DNA of 64,000 nt from an uncultured Alphaproteobacteria bacterium (GTDB lineage: Bacteria; Pseudomonadota; Alphaproteobacteria; RF32; CAG-239). Both the position numbers and the translations under genes were made by a program. Positions 19,509-28,053 of this stretch are shown in pieces. Position 1 is the stretch's first letter, and every line of letters begins with the position of its first letter. The notes beneath the pieces were generated by a model, which had not been told where the DNA came from, did no database searches, and saw only the letters and a program-made list of their open reading frames with translations. The stretch spans positions 24,321 through 88,320 of the forward strand of contig CALXPT010000003.1 in NCBI GenBank assembly GCA_944390355.1, read 5' to 3'.

Positions 19509-20669
19509 ATGGAGTTAGCAACTTTTGCCACCCGCGGAGAAGATTCCAAGGGCCGCATGTATTCGGATTACCCGAACCTCAATCGCTCACCGTTCCAAAG
19601 GGATCGCGATAGATTGATACATTCGGAATCATTTCGCCGCCTTGACGGCAAGACACAAGTTTTTGCCTACCACGAAGGCAAGAATTACCGCACGCGCCTA
19701 ACCCACAGCATAGAGGTATCCCAAATCACGCGAACCTTGTGTAAAAGTCTGAAATTGAATGAAGAATTGGGAGAGGCAATTGCACTTGCCCACGACCTCG
19801 GACATTCTCCGTTCGGCCACGCCGGAGAGAGAGCATTACAAAATTCCATGAAAAAATACGGAGGATTTGACCACAACATCAATTCTCTCAAGATTATGAC
19901 CAAACTTGAAGTGCATTATCCGGAGTTCTGCGGTTTAAATCTGACATGGGAAACAATAGAAGCAACCGTAAAGCATAACGGCCCGATAAAAAAAGTAACC
20001 TCGAAATATCTCAAAAATTTCAATAAACAATTTGACCTGGACCTAAAAAATTTTCCATCACTTGAAGGACAAGTCGGAGCCATAGCCGACGATATAGCCT
20101 ATAATAATCATGATATAGACGATGGCTTCCGTGCCGGATTTTTCACCATTGAACAATTGAGAGAACTTCCGTTTATAAACAACATAGCCGAGGCCTTTTT
20201 GCATAAATATCCCGAACACAAGCACCATCCTGACTTGATAATATATGCCATCACGCGCAACATGATAGCCCGCATGATTTATGATGTCATGGAAAACACC
20301 GCGCGTAATTTGAAAAGACATAACATCCAAACACCGAAAGATGCGCGCAAACAAAAAACATTTATGATAGATTTTTCAGACACCATGAAAAAAGACTTAA
20401 AGCTGTTAAGGAATTTTTTGAAAGAAAATTTCTATACCACGACCTCAATTGCCCGAATGGATATGAAATCGCAGCGCGTTGTTGAAGAATTGTTTAAGCT
20501 TTATTCGGACAATCCGAAACTTCTGCCGATGGAAATCCGCCACACGATACCGCAAAACGGCTCCGACGAACAAATCGCCGAAGCCGTGTGTGATTACATT
20601 GCCAACATGACAGATATCATGGCCTTGGAAGAACACAATAAATTGTTCAACCCGCTGTCTCGATTCTAA
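19509..20669 (+). CDS. dgt: Deoxyguanosinetriphosphate triphosphohydrolase-like protein
   Basis: 386 residues. HD-domain metal ligands are in RTRLTHSIEVSQI and AHDLGHSPFGHAGE, with DDIAYNNHDIDDG further on. The N-terminus SDYPNLNRSPFQRDRDRL is typical of the alphaproteobacterial dGTPase type. It hydrolyses dNTPs and controls the nucleotide pool. Its stop overlaps the convergent 21004 gene's stop (CTAA). Confidence 0.95.
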   Translation: MELATFATRGEDSKGRMYSDYPNLNRSPFQRDRDRLIHSESFRRLDGKTQVFAYHEGKNYRTRLTHSIEVSQITRTLCKSLKLNEELGEAIALAHDLGHSPFGHAGERALQNSMKKYGGFDHNINSLKIMTKLEVHYPEFCGLNLTWETIEATVKHNGPIKKVTSKYLKNFNKQFDLDLKNFPSLEGQVGAIADDIAYNNHDIDDGFRAGFFTIEQLRELPFINNIAEAFLHKYPEHKHHPDLIIYAITRNMIARMIYDVMENTARNLKRHNIQTPKDARKQKTFMIDFSDTMKKDLKLLRNFLKENFYTTTSIARMDMKSQRVVEELFKLYSDNPKLLPMEIRHTIPQNGSDEQIAEAVCDYIANMTDIMALEEHNKLFNPLSRF

Positions 20670-21004
20670 TCCCGAATAAGGACACGCACCAGATTAACAA
20701 CAAAAGCAATACATAAAAAGGCACATGTCATCATCAGCGTCAAATTAACATTAACATTAGCTTTGTGCTGAACCAAAACCTGAACCAAAACGGCGCAAAG
20801 CAAACCAAGAAAAGCCAACATAATCCAATAATATTTTCCGCCGACAATAAAAGGCAGGATAAGAGCCGGAATCAAAATCCAATAATTCAACGACAAATCA
20901 AACACGCGTTTTGCAAACGAAGTAATTTCATGAATTTTCAAGACATAACCGGCAATCAAAACCACAATAACCGCAGCCGTAACCAACAAATAATTTCTTT
21001 TCAT
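20666..21004 (-). CDS. Small integral membrane protein, unknown
   Basis: 112 residues from ATG 21004, with GGGAG eight bases upstream. About four hydrophobic segments: YLLVTAAVIVVLIAGYVL, YWILIPALILPFIV, WIMLAFLGLLCAVLV and LTLMMTCAFLCIAFVV. No family recognised. Convergent with dgt and divergent from the SPOR gene. Confidence 0.65.
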   Translation of the reverse strand: MKRNYLLVTAAVIVVLIAGYVLKIHEITSFAKRVFDLSLNYWILIPALILPFIVGGKYYWIMLAFLGLLCAVLVQVLVQHKANVNVNLTLMMTCAFLCIAFVVNLVRVLIRD

Positions 21005-21180
21005 AAGATAAATCTCCCGATAAAAACTTAAAATACATATACCAAGCATACGCACTTTGACATAATTTGGATATTCCCAAAACACTTTTTTCAACAACTA
21101 TTTTTCCGATGCGTTAATCGATTATAAATCTTTAAACCATATAATACCAAACAAATTAACAACAACTTAGGATGAGAGTA

Positions 21181-22113
21181 ATGTTTCAAGAATTTCCTGA
21201 AGACAATATGAACGATAACTATTTGAATGAACGTCGTCAAAAAATAGCCGACGACAATATGATGAATTTTGAAGAACACAATAGCGATATGAAACGTTCA
21301 CGTAGTGTTTTCATCGGAGCCGTATCAGGTTTGGCATTAGCCGGTATTGTTGGTTATTTTGCTTTATCACCGCATTATTCGGCGGACAACATAGCAGAAA
21401 TTCCGACCATACGTCGCCCTCAGTCGGCGGTTAAAGTAAAACCGAGCAACCCCGGAGGCCTGGAAATTCTAAACCAAGACAAAACCGTTTATGATATAAT
21501 AGAAAAAGAACCGGCTTCAAAACAGGTTGAAAGCATTCTTCCGCCACCCGAGCAGCCGATTCTTCCGGAAATAAAAGCGGAAGTAAGCCAACCGGCTCAA
21601 TTTGAAAATAATAATCAACTTGCACCGGTAGAAGAAACGACGGAAGTCAAAGTATCCGAAGTCAAAACGATAGAAACGCCCAAAGCGGTTGTTAATGAAG
21701 TAAAGGAAGTCAACCTGCCGAGTATCAAAGAAGTATCAATGGCCGCAGCCGCAAAAGAGAAACCAATCGAGCCGAAAGCCGAACCGAAAATAGAACCAAA
21801 GCCGGAAGTTAAAACCCCTGCTCCGACAACTGTAACCAAACAAACGGCAAGCAAAGCGGCAGCAAGCGGCGATTGGCAAATTCAATTAATGTCATCACCG
21901 AATAAAAAGGCCGTAGACAGTGCTTGGGCATCAATGGTTAAAAAGCATCCCGCACTTGCCAATCAACCCCACGAAATTGAAACGGCTGATTTAGGAGCAA
22001 AGGGAACATATTATCGCTTAAAAGCCGGAGCATTTAACGACCGCTCAGACGCTGATAATTTGTGCAATACCATCAAAAAACAAGGCGGTTCATGTATAGT
22101 AAAAAAGAAATAG
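21181..22113 (+). CDS. SPOR-domain membrane-anchored protein
   Basis: About 310 residues. A cytoplasmic N-terminus is followed by one membrane segment (VFIGAVSGLALAGIVGYFAL, about residues 40-60). A long Pro/Glu/Lys/Val-rich periplasmic linker follows, then a C-terminal SPOR domain starting GDWQIQLMSSPNKK and ending GGSCIVKKK. SPOR domains bind denuded septal peptidoglycan, so a division-site role is likely. In alphaproteobacteria a SPOR gene of this type often lies between argS and nagZ; here nagZ is two genes downstream and argS is absent. The M50 gene follows after three bases. Confidence 0.85.
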   Translation: MFQEFPEDNMNDNYLNERRQKIADDNMMNFEEHNSDMKRSRSVFIGAVSGLALAGIVGYFALSPHYSADNIAEIPTIRRPQSAVKVKPSNPGGLEILNQDKTVYDIIEKEPASKQVESILPPPEQPILPEIKAEVSQPAQFENNNQLAPVEETTEVKVSEVKTIETPKAVVNEVKEVNLPSIKEVSMAAAAKEKPIEPKAEPKIEPKPEVKTPAPTTVTKQTASKAAASGDWQIQLMSSPNKKAVDSAWASMVKKHPALANQPHEIETADLGAKGTYYRLKAGAFNDRSDADNLCNTIKKQGGSCIVKKK

Positions 22114-22116
22114 CAC

Positions 22117-22779
22117 ATGGATATTTTAATTAAAGCATTTATCACCTTTGTACCGGCAATCATAGCCATCACGGCGCACGAAGTAGCGCATGGCTTGGTT
22201 GCCGCATATCTGGGAGATGATACGGCAAAAAAAAATAAACGATTATCATTAAACCCGATGAGACACATAGATATATTCGGCACTATTATTTTGCCGGCGA
22301 TTTTGATATTATCGAAGACAGGATTTATTTTTGGCTGGGCCAAACCCGTACCGATAAATTATAACAATTTAAAAAAGCCGAGAAGAGACATAGTTCTGGT
22401 GGCCTCTGCAGGAATAATAATGAACCTGTATCTGGCACTCATCGGAGCTCTGCTTATCTACTTATGTTCATTTATTCCGACAGCCAAATTTCAACTTTTC
22501 TGTACGGCTTTTTGTATTAACTTTATGGTATTCAACATCATCTTGGCCGTATTTAATATTTTGCCGATTCCGCCATTAGACGGTTCAAAAATATTTTTTG
22601 GCTGGTCGGAAAATCCATGGGCAATAAAGTATGTAAATTCCACGAGAATCGGATTAATTATCATTGTAGCTTTAGCCTTTGTCATACCTGTATTCATGCA
22701 AACATTCGGCATAAATTTTGATGTTCTTGGTTGGTATATCAAAAACACCACACGCACATTAGGTTCAATCTTGATGTAA
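22117..22779 (+). CDS. Site-2 protease family (M50) membrane metalloprotease
   Basis: 220 residues, five or six membrane segments. The zinc site is HEVAHG near residue 20, and the distal Asp lies in ILPIPPLDGSKI. It lacks a PDZ domain, so it belongs to the short M50 type rather than RseP, which is encoded separately at 49414. Natural substrates of this type are mostly unknown. It sits between the SPOR gene and nagZ, nine bases from the latter, forming a probable operon. Confidence 0.88.
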   Translation: MDILIKAFITFVPAIIAITAHEVAHGLVAAYLGDDTAKKNKRLSLNPMRHIDIFGTIILPAILILSKTGFIFGWAKPVPINYNNLKKPRRDIVLVASAGIIMNLYLALIGALLIYLCSFIPTAKFQLFCTAFCINFMVFNIILAVFNILPIPPLDGSKIFFGWSENPWAIKYVNSTRIGLIIIVALAFVIPVFMQTFGINFDVLGWYIKNTTRTLGSILM

Positions 22780-22788
22780 GAGACATCC

Positions 22789-23874
22789 ATGACTCAAAAG
22801 CAAACATCAGCCCTGATATCAATCAAAGGAACGACCCTGACAGAGGAAGAAAAAAGTATAATAAAAAACATCTCGCCGATAGGTTTCACATTTTTCAACC
22901 GCAACATAGAAAATAAGAAGCAACTAAAAGAGCTGACGGAAACAATCAAAAACATCTTGGAAAGGGATGATATAATTTTTGCAGTTGATCAGGAAGGCGG
23001 GCGCGTCAGACGGTTAAGGGAGCCGGAATTTAGAGGCTACACGGGACAAGAAACGATAGGCAGACTTTACACGGAAGTATCAAAAGAAACAGCCCAAAGA
23101 GCAACATATTTGCATGCCGCATTGATATCCCAAGATTTAAGGGAATGCGGACTGAATTTAAATTACGCCCCCGTGGCAGATATCATACACCCCGACACAT
23201 CAGTCGTAATAAAAAGCCGTTGTTTTTCATCAAACGCAGAAATAACAACGCAATTATCGTCAATCATGATAAAAACATATATCGCAAACGGTATCATTCC
23301 CTGTATAAAGCACCTCCCTGGACATGGCCGAGCCGAAGTAGACCCGCACCTGCAACTGCCGAGGATATCATCATCCTTATCAGAGCTGGAAACCGATTTT
23401 TTCCCATTTAAAGAATTGTCAACCATCACGCCCTGCGGCATGAGTGCGCACATTGTTTTAGAAAAAGTAGATTCAAAAGCCCCCATAACATTAAGTCCGG
23501 TAGGAATAAAAACAATCATCAGAGAAACAATCGGATTTGACGGTTTTTTGATATCGGATTCGATTGATATGAATGCATTGAGCGGCACAATAGCCGAACG
23601 TGCACAAAGAGCCTTGGAAGCAGGGTGCGATGCCTATTGTTATTGCGGAGGCAAGACAGAAGAATTAAAAACATTAGCCGGCATAAATGCCTCCTTATCA
23701 CCAAGGAGTGAAAAACGGCTAAAAAAGCTGAAAAAAATCCTAAAACATAAGATTTCAAGATTCGAGTCGTATGAAGAATATCAAACAATAATCGGCAAAA
23801 TTACCCCCTATGAAGAGAGTTATGACGCCACAGAAGTCCTTTCATTAATGGAAAAAGCATCAAAACATGCATAA
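22789..23874 (+). CDS. nagZ: Beta-N-acetylhexosaminidase (GH3)
   Basis: 361 residues. GH3 motifs: FAVDQEGGRVRRL, NYAPVADI, KHLPGHGRAEVDPHLQLP and the catalytic Asp in GFLISDSIDMNALSG. The His of the catalytic His-Asp loop lies in the KHLPGHG segment. NagZ removes GlcNAc from muropeptides in the cytoplasm during cell-wall recycling. Last gene of the SPOR-M50-nagZ unit. Confidence 0.94.
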   Translation: MTQKQTSALISIKGTTLTEEEKSIIKNISPIGFTFFNRNIENKKQLKELTETIKNILERDDIIFAVDQEGGRVRRLREPEFRGYTGQETIGRLYTEVSKETAQRATYLHAALISQDLRECGLNLNYAPVADIIHPDTSVVIKSRCFSSNAEITTQLSSIMIKTYIANGIIPCIKHLPGHGRAEVDPHLQLPRISSSLSELETDFFPFKELSTITPCGMSAHIVLEKVDSKAPITLSPVGIKTIIRETIGFDGFLISDSIDMNALSGTIAERAQRALEAGCDAYCYCGGKTEELKTLAGINASLSPRSEKRLKKLKKILKHKISRFESYEEYQTIIGKITPYEESYDATEVLSLMEKASKHA

Positions 23875-23970
23875 AATTAAAAAAAATCAATAATTTAAAA
23901 CTTTTGTGGTGGTTTTCTTAGCACAAACGTGTTACTATATATACAGAACGATAAAACACGGAGAAAAGCT

Positions 23971-24426
23971 ATGATAATATCCGCTACTAGAAGAGTAACC
24001 GGTTCATCAGGCACAAACAAGAGTGTTACCCCCCATGTAAGGACGGTTGGCAACACTTTTATGACCGATGAACCAAACGTTGAAACGATTGATACTTATA
24101 ACAAAGTTTCCGTCAATGAAGATGCAAGGCGCGAACACACCCCAAATCAACAAGAAGACGAAAAAGAACAAAAGCGTCAATATCAAAACACGTTGAAAAA
24201 CGACCAAACATTGCTTCATGGAGCCGTTGAAGCCATGAGTGAAAACATTGTTGCGGAAGAAAGCCAACATACGAACCGCAACAAAAAATTAGGGGTATAT
24301 AATACCAATCAAAACATCTACGATCAGGAAGAAAACAACAAGCTGGACCGCCGTTTTAATGAGCATTACATAAAACATTTGTACGAAAACAACGAACCAC
24401 CGGAAGAAATTGATGAACTTATTTAG
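23971..24426 (+). CDS. Hypothetical protein, low complexity
   Basis: 151 residues from ATG 23971, with GGAG eight bases upstream. It is rich in Asn, Glu, Gln, Thr and Arg, with no hydrophobic segment, and is probably disordered with helical parts. No family recognised. Followed by a strong terminator, so probably monocistronic. Confidence 0.65.
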   Translation: MIISATRRVTGSSGTNKSVTPHVRTVGNTFMTDEPNVETIDTYNKVSVNEDARREHTPNQQEDEKEQKRQYQNTLKNDQTLLHGAVEAMSENIVAEESQHTNRNKKLGVYNTNQNIYDQEENNKLDRRFNEHYIKHLYENNEPPEEIDELI

Positions 24427-24444
24427 CTTTCTATTTTTCTAAAA

Positions 24445-24478
24445 AAATCTCCTTAAAATAAAAACAAGGAGATTTTTT
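24445..24478 (+). terminator. Terminator of the 23971 gene
   Basis: AAATCTCCTT / AAGGAGATTT stem with an 11-nt loop and a T-run. Confidence 0.9.
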
Positions 24479-24530
24479 AGTATACAAATTTAGCAACAAA
24501 CTCTAGTTTATTGTAAAAATTCTCAAAGTA

Positions 24531-24603
24531 AGAGCCGAACTCACTGAGTTCGAGCCTTATCGTTCGCATAAAACAAGCTCCCATAACGGGAGCTTATCCA
24601 ATA
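24531..24603. repeat. Partial third copy of the tRNA-His-linked repeat, with a different hairpin
   Basis: The first 37 bases repeat the segment found at 24765 and 24999, including the palindrome CGAACTCA / TGAGTTCG. In place of the other units' hairpin it has AAGCTCCC / GGGAGCTT (24574-24594), which reads as a minus-strand terminator-like stem. It ends in the same tRNA 3'-end sequence (ATACTGGGGCGAACGATG begins at 24601). Confidence 0.8.
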
Positions 24604-24837
24604 CTGGGGCGAACGATGCTGGAGTAGATAAACAACCATTGAATTGGTTGTTTATCGCCGACAGTTACGGAAATATTACCCGCATAAGCCCTGCGGCAGC
24701 ATGGCGCAATCGGGTTAAATTTCCGGTGACCGAACAAGAAGCGATAAGCTTCGCCGTGAGAGCCGAACTCACTGAGTTCGAGCCTTATCTTTCGCAAAAA
24801 AAAGAGTGGTTACACCAATAACCACTCTTCCGACATA
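24604..24837. repeat. 234-bp tandem repeat, unit 1
   Basis: Begins with the complement of the tRNA-His 3' end (CTGGGGCGAACGATG) and ends with an inverted tRNA-like T-arm (GAGTTCGAGCCTTATC) and a minus-strand terminator hairpin (24796-24828). Its length is a multiple of three, and a plus-strand frame of 60 to 78 codons stays open. I see no ribosome site and do not call a gene. Confidence 0.9.
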
Positions 24838-25071
24838 CTGGGGCGAACGATGCTGGAGTAGATAAACAACCATTGAATTGGTTGTTTATCGCCGACAGTT
24901 ACGGAAATATTACCCGCATAAGCCCTGCGGCAGCATGGCGCAATCGGGTTAAATTTCCGGTGACCGAACAAGAAGCGATAAGCTTCGCCGTGAGAGCCGA
25001 ACTCACTGAGTTCGAGCCTTATCTTTCGCAAAAAAAAGAGTGGTTACACCAATAACCACTCTTCCGACATA
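24838..25071. repeat. 234-bp tandem repeat, unit 2
   Basis: Appears identical base for base to unit 1 and abuts the tRNA-His gene. The hairpin at its right end is the terminator of that tRNA. Confidence 0.9.
25030..25062 (-). terminator. Terminator of tRNA-His
   Basis: On the minus strand GAGTGGTTA / TAACCACTC with an ACACCAA-complement loop, then eight T's, 11 bases past the tRNA CCA end. Confidence 0.85.
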
Positions 25072-25072
25072 C

Positions 25073-25149
25073 TGGGGCGAACGATGAGGCTCGAACTCAC
25101 GACAACCGGTACCACAAACCGGGGCTCTACCAACTGAGCTACGTTCGCC
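25073..25149 (-). tRNA. tRNA-His (GTG anticodon)
   Basis: Cloverleaf on the minus strand. The acceptor stem is GCGAACG / CGTTCGC, with an encoded G at -1 opposite discriminator C73, the hallmark of tRNA-His. The D arm is GCTCAGTTGGTAGAGC. The anticodon loop contains GTG within TTTGTGGT, the T loop has GTTCGAGCC, and CCA is encoded. Only one intact copy is in the window; the repeats downstream carry pieces of its 3' half. Confidence 0.97.
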
Positions 25150-25308
25150 ATTAACAAGAAAAACTTTTACATATAAATAAAAATAAAGTCAAGTTAAAAA
25201 TAACAAAATTAATAAAAGGCAGTGATAAAATTAACTCTTTATTTTCTTTTAGAATTTATAATACGAATAATAATGTAAAAAAAACAAAACTTAATAGAGA
25301 AAAAAATA

Positions 25309-26601
25309 ATGAGCGGAATAACCAGCCGAATATATGCCAAGATTTGCAAAATAATTCTGGGTAGTGCATTAATATACACAATTTGCACTCCCATGGCAAC
25401 CGCTGCAACATCATCCATCATGATAGATGCAAATACGGGAGAGGTTTTATCTGCCCAATCGGCAGATACATTAAGATATCCGGCCTCATTAACCAAACTG
25501 ATGACATTATACATAACCTTTGATGCCTTGGAAAGAGGTCTAGTCAAATTAGATGATGAATTACCAGTTTCACGTCGTGCAGCCAATCGAGCTCCATCGC
25601 GGTTAGGATTAAGAGTCGGTTCAAAGATTTCCGTTCAAACGGCAATAGAAGCCTTGATAGTAAAATCAGCCAACGACTGTGCCACGGTTTTGGCCGAAGG
25701 TTTGGGATACACGGAAGAAAACTTTGCCCAAGCGATGACGCAAGTTGCCAAAGAACTGGGAATGAAACACACCACATTCAAAAATGCCTCGGGACTTCCG
25801 AATCGCCAGCAAAAAACAACAGCGCGCGACATGGCGATTTTAGGTGCGGCAATGTATCATCATTTTCCCCAATATTATAAATGGTTTTCACTAAAAAAGT
25901 TTACTTATAACAACAAGACCTATTACACACACAACCATGTATTGCGCAAATTCAAAGGTGCCGACGGAATGAAAACCGGCTTTACCAACGCTGCGGGATT
26001 TAATATAATAACATCAGCGGAACGAGACGGACAGCGCGTAATTGCCGTAACAATGGGGCACAATACATTAAAAGAACGCGACAAAAAAATCATAAAGATG
26101 ATGGAAACAGGCTTAACCAAATTAGCACTCAACACCAAACTCAAACCGGAGAACATGCATGCCGACCTCATTGAAGAGCACAAAAAACCTAACGACATAC
26201 AAGTACAATTAGCCGGCAAAGACATAGCCGTAACACAGGAACAAAGCACGGAAGAAGATGCCCACCCCGAAATAGAGCAAGGAAGCGCAGATACCGATTC
26301 CACGATTAAAGAACTGGAAATAAAAGCCATCCATGATATTCAAATCGGTGCTTTTTCAAATTACGCCCGAGCCAGAAATTATGCAAAAAAAATACAAAAA
26401 GAAAAATTCAAAAATTGTACGAACTGCGACATAAAAGTTGAAGCCGCAGAAACGGGTTCAGCCATCATCTACCGAGCCAAGATAACCGGCTTTGAAAAAA
26501 ATGATGCGGATAACGCTTGTAAACGTTTGCAAGATTCACACATATCATGTATAGTGCTGAGTAGTAATCAAAAGCAAACGTTACAAATGGCATCCAGATA
26601 A
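25309..26601 (+). CDS. D-alanyl-D-alanine carboxypeptidase (S11) with C-terminal SPOR domain
   Basis: 430 residues. A signal peptide ends near ATAA (residues 1-33). The penicillin-binding domain has Ser60 and Lys63 in ASLTKLM, SAND as the SxN motif and KTGFTNAAG as the KTG motif. A charged linker follows, then a SPOR-like domain from HDIQIGAFSNYARARNY to the C-terminus. It trims the terminal D-Ala of peptidoglycan peptides; the SPOR domain suggests recruitment to the septum. One base separates its stop from mipZ, so cell-wall trimming and division positioning are co-expressed. Confidence 0.93.
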   Translation: MSGITSRIYAKICKIILGSALIYTICTPMATAATSSIMIDANTGEVLSAQSADTLRYPASLTKLMTLYITFDALERGLVKLDDELPVSRRAANRAPSRLGLRVGSKISVQTAIEALIVKSANDCATVLAEGLGYTEENFAQAMTQVAKELGMKHTTFKNASGLPNRQQKTTARDMAILGAAMYHHFPQYYKWFSLKKFTYNNKTYYTHNHVLRKFKGADGMKTGFTNAAGFNIITSAERDGQRVIAVTMGHNTLKERDKKIIKMMETGLTKLALNTKLKPENMHADLIEEHKKPNDIQVQLAGKDIAVTQEQSTEEDAHPEIEQGSADTDSTIKELEIKAIHDIQIGAFSNYARARNYAKKIQKEKFKNCTNCDIKVEAAETGSAIIYRAKITGFEKNDADNACKRLQDSHISCIVLSSNQKQTLQMASR

Positions 26602-26602
26602 T

Positions 26603-27412
26603 ATGACTGAAACGAACCCAGATAAAAAAGCCCATATAATAGTAATCAGCAATGAAAAAGGCGGAACGGGAAAATCCACAATTTCCATGCACCTGGCAAT
26701 AGATTTGCTGCAGCAAGGTTTCAAAGTAGCAGCAATAGATTTAGACGGCAGACAAGGAACGTTAAGCAAATATGTAGAAAACCGCAAAAAATTTTGCCGA
26801 ACCCATAACTTAGTTTTGCCGATTCCTTCGATATTTACCTATGCCCCGCAAGAAGATGTAACCCTTATTGAGGCCAACAGAGAAAACATATCATCAAGAA
26901 TAAACGAGCTCGCCAAAGATTATGATGCAATTATAATAGATACACCGGGAACAAAGAACTATTTATTTGAAGAGGCGCATTATCACGCCGACACTTTAAT
27001 CACACCGATTAGCGACAGTTTGATTGATCTTAATGTTTTAGCAGACATCAACATAGATTCGCAAACAATCGGCCGCCCTGGGCATTACGCAAGTTTCATT
27101 TGGGATATAAAGAAAAAATTAGCCTCCCAAGGACACAATTATCTAAATTGGATAGTCATCGGCAACAAGACATCAAACTACAATTCCAAGAACAAAAACA
27201 TCGTTTTTGAATATCTTGAAAAGCTAGGCAAACTTTTTGGATTTCGTTTTACCCCCGGCCTTAAAGACCGCATAATCTATAAAGAACTGTTTTTATTGGG
27301 ATTAACCGTTTTAGACATGAGCCACCCCGAACTCAAAATGAAAATGACAATGTCTCATTTAGCCGCCAAACGAGAAGTCAAAACAATAGCCGAATTTATT
27401 TGCCCTGAATAA
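26603..27412 (+). CDS. mipZ: MipZ-like division-plane positioning ATPase
   Basis: 269 residues. The deviant Walker A motif is NEKGGTGKSTISMHL. The next motif, AAIDLDGRQGTLSKYVENR, is typical of MipZ and separates it from ParA and Soj. The Walker B region is IIIDTPGTKNY. In Caulobacter MipZ binds ParB and blocks FtsZ away from midcell. It follows the DacA-like gene after one base and precedes a small membrane protein gene. Confidence 0.9.
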   Translation: MTETNPDKKAHIIVISNEKGGTGKSTISMHLAIDLLQQGFKVAAIDLDGRQGTLSKYVENRKKFCRTHNLVLPIPSIFTYAPQEDVTLIEANRENISSRINELAKDYDAIIIDTPGTKNYLFEEAHYHADTLITPISDSLIDLNVLADINIDSQTIGRPGHYASFIWDIKKKLASQGHNYLNWIVIGNKTSNYNSKNKNIVFEYLEKLGKLFGFRFTPGLKDRIIYKELFLLGLTVLDMSHPELKMKMTMSHLAAKREVKTIAEFICPE

Positions 27413-27438
27413 CATTTTCCGTTTTTAAGGAGGACATT

Positions 27439-27978
27439 ATGAAAGAACTGAGCTTTTTAATGTTTATGGTTGGACTTTTTTTCGGCTTAAGCGTATTGGC
27501 GCGCCGCCTAACCAACCCCAACCATCCGGACAGGACGGCATTTTTCATTCCTTCTCCCATGTTATTTAATGTCTTATGGGGATCGATATTTTATATCGGC
27601 TACGGGATTCTCATGTTCAAAACACCCCTAACCCAAATCAGTTTAGCCATAATTGAAATTGCACTGCTGGGTTATACGATATGGATGCACTGCCTAAAAC
27701 ACGTCATGATAAAAAGACAAGGCAGTTACCCGAGTTTTATAAATAAAATATTAAATAAAGCCGTAGCCAAGCAAGGACAACTTGATGCAAGCTTTTCCGA
27801 CTACAGCCAACGTAAAGCGCTCAAAATTTTAGGCCTACCGATTTATGCCGTGGAAGAACCGGACAAGATTCGCCGCCAGCTTAATCTGCTGAAAGCAATG
27901 GCTGATTCAAAAAAAATATCATCCCCCTATTTGCAAACGATTATAAAAAGAATTGAATCGGCACTTAAAGTAAAGTAG
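27439..27978 (+). CDS. Hypothetical membrane protein
   Basis: 179 residues. Three N-terminal hydrophobic segments (LMFMVGLFFGLSVLA, MLFNVLWGSIFYIGYGILMF, ISLAIIEIALLGYTIW) precede a basic cytoplasmic C-terminus. The segment ALKILGLPIYAVEEPDKIRRQL resembles the start of a J domain, but no HPD motif is present. In other alphaproteobacteria a J-domain gene often follows mipZ, so this may be a degenerate relative. That is inference. AGGAGG lies six bases before the ATG. Confidence 0.65.
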   Translation: MKELSFLMFMVGLFFGLSVLARRLTNPNHPDRTAFFIPSPMLFNVLWGSIFYIGYGILMFKTPLTQISLAIIEIALLGYTIWMHCLKHVMIKRQGSYPSFINKILNKAVAKQGQLDASFSDYSQRKALKILGLPIYAVEEPDKIRRQLNLLKAMADSKKISSPYLQTIIKRIESALKVK

Positions 27979-28053
27979 CCGATAACCCGAAATTTTATCT
28001 TGCCATTAGCAAATAAAATGCTAACTTTAATAAAAAAAAGGAAAGGCAAACAC

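Noticed and set aside
24594..25031. Minus-strand frames of 67 and 73 codons in the tandem repeats
   Set aside because: They run through tRNA sequence and hairpins. They reflect the repeat rather than a gene.
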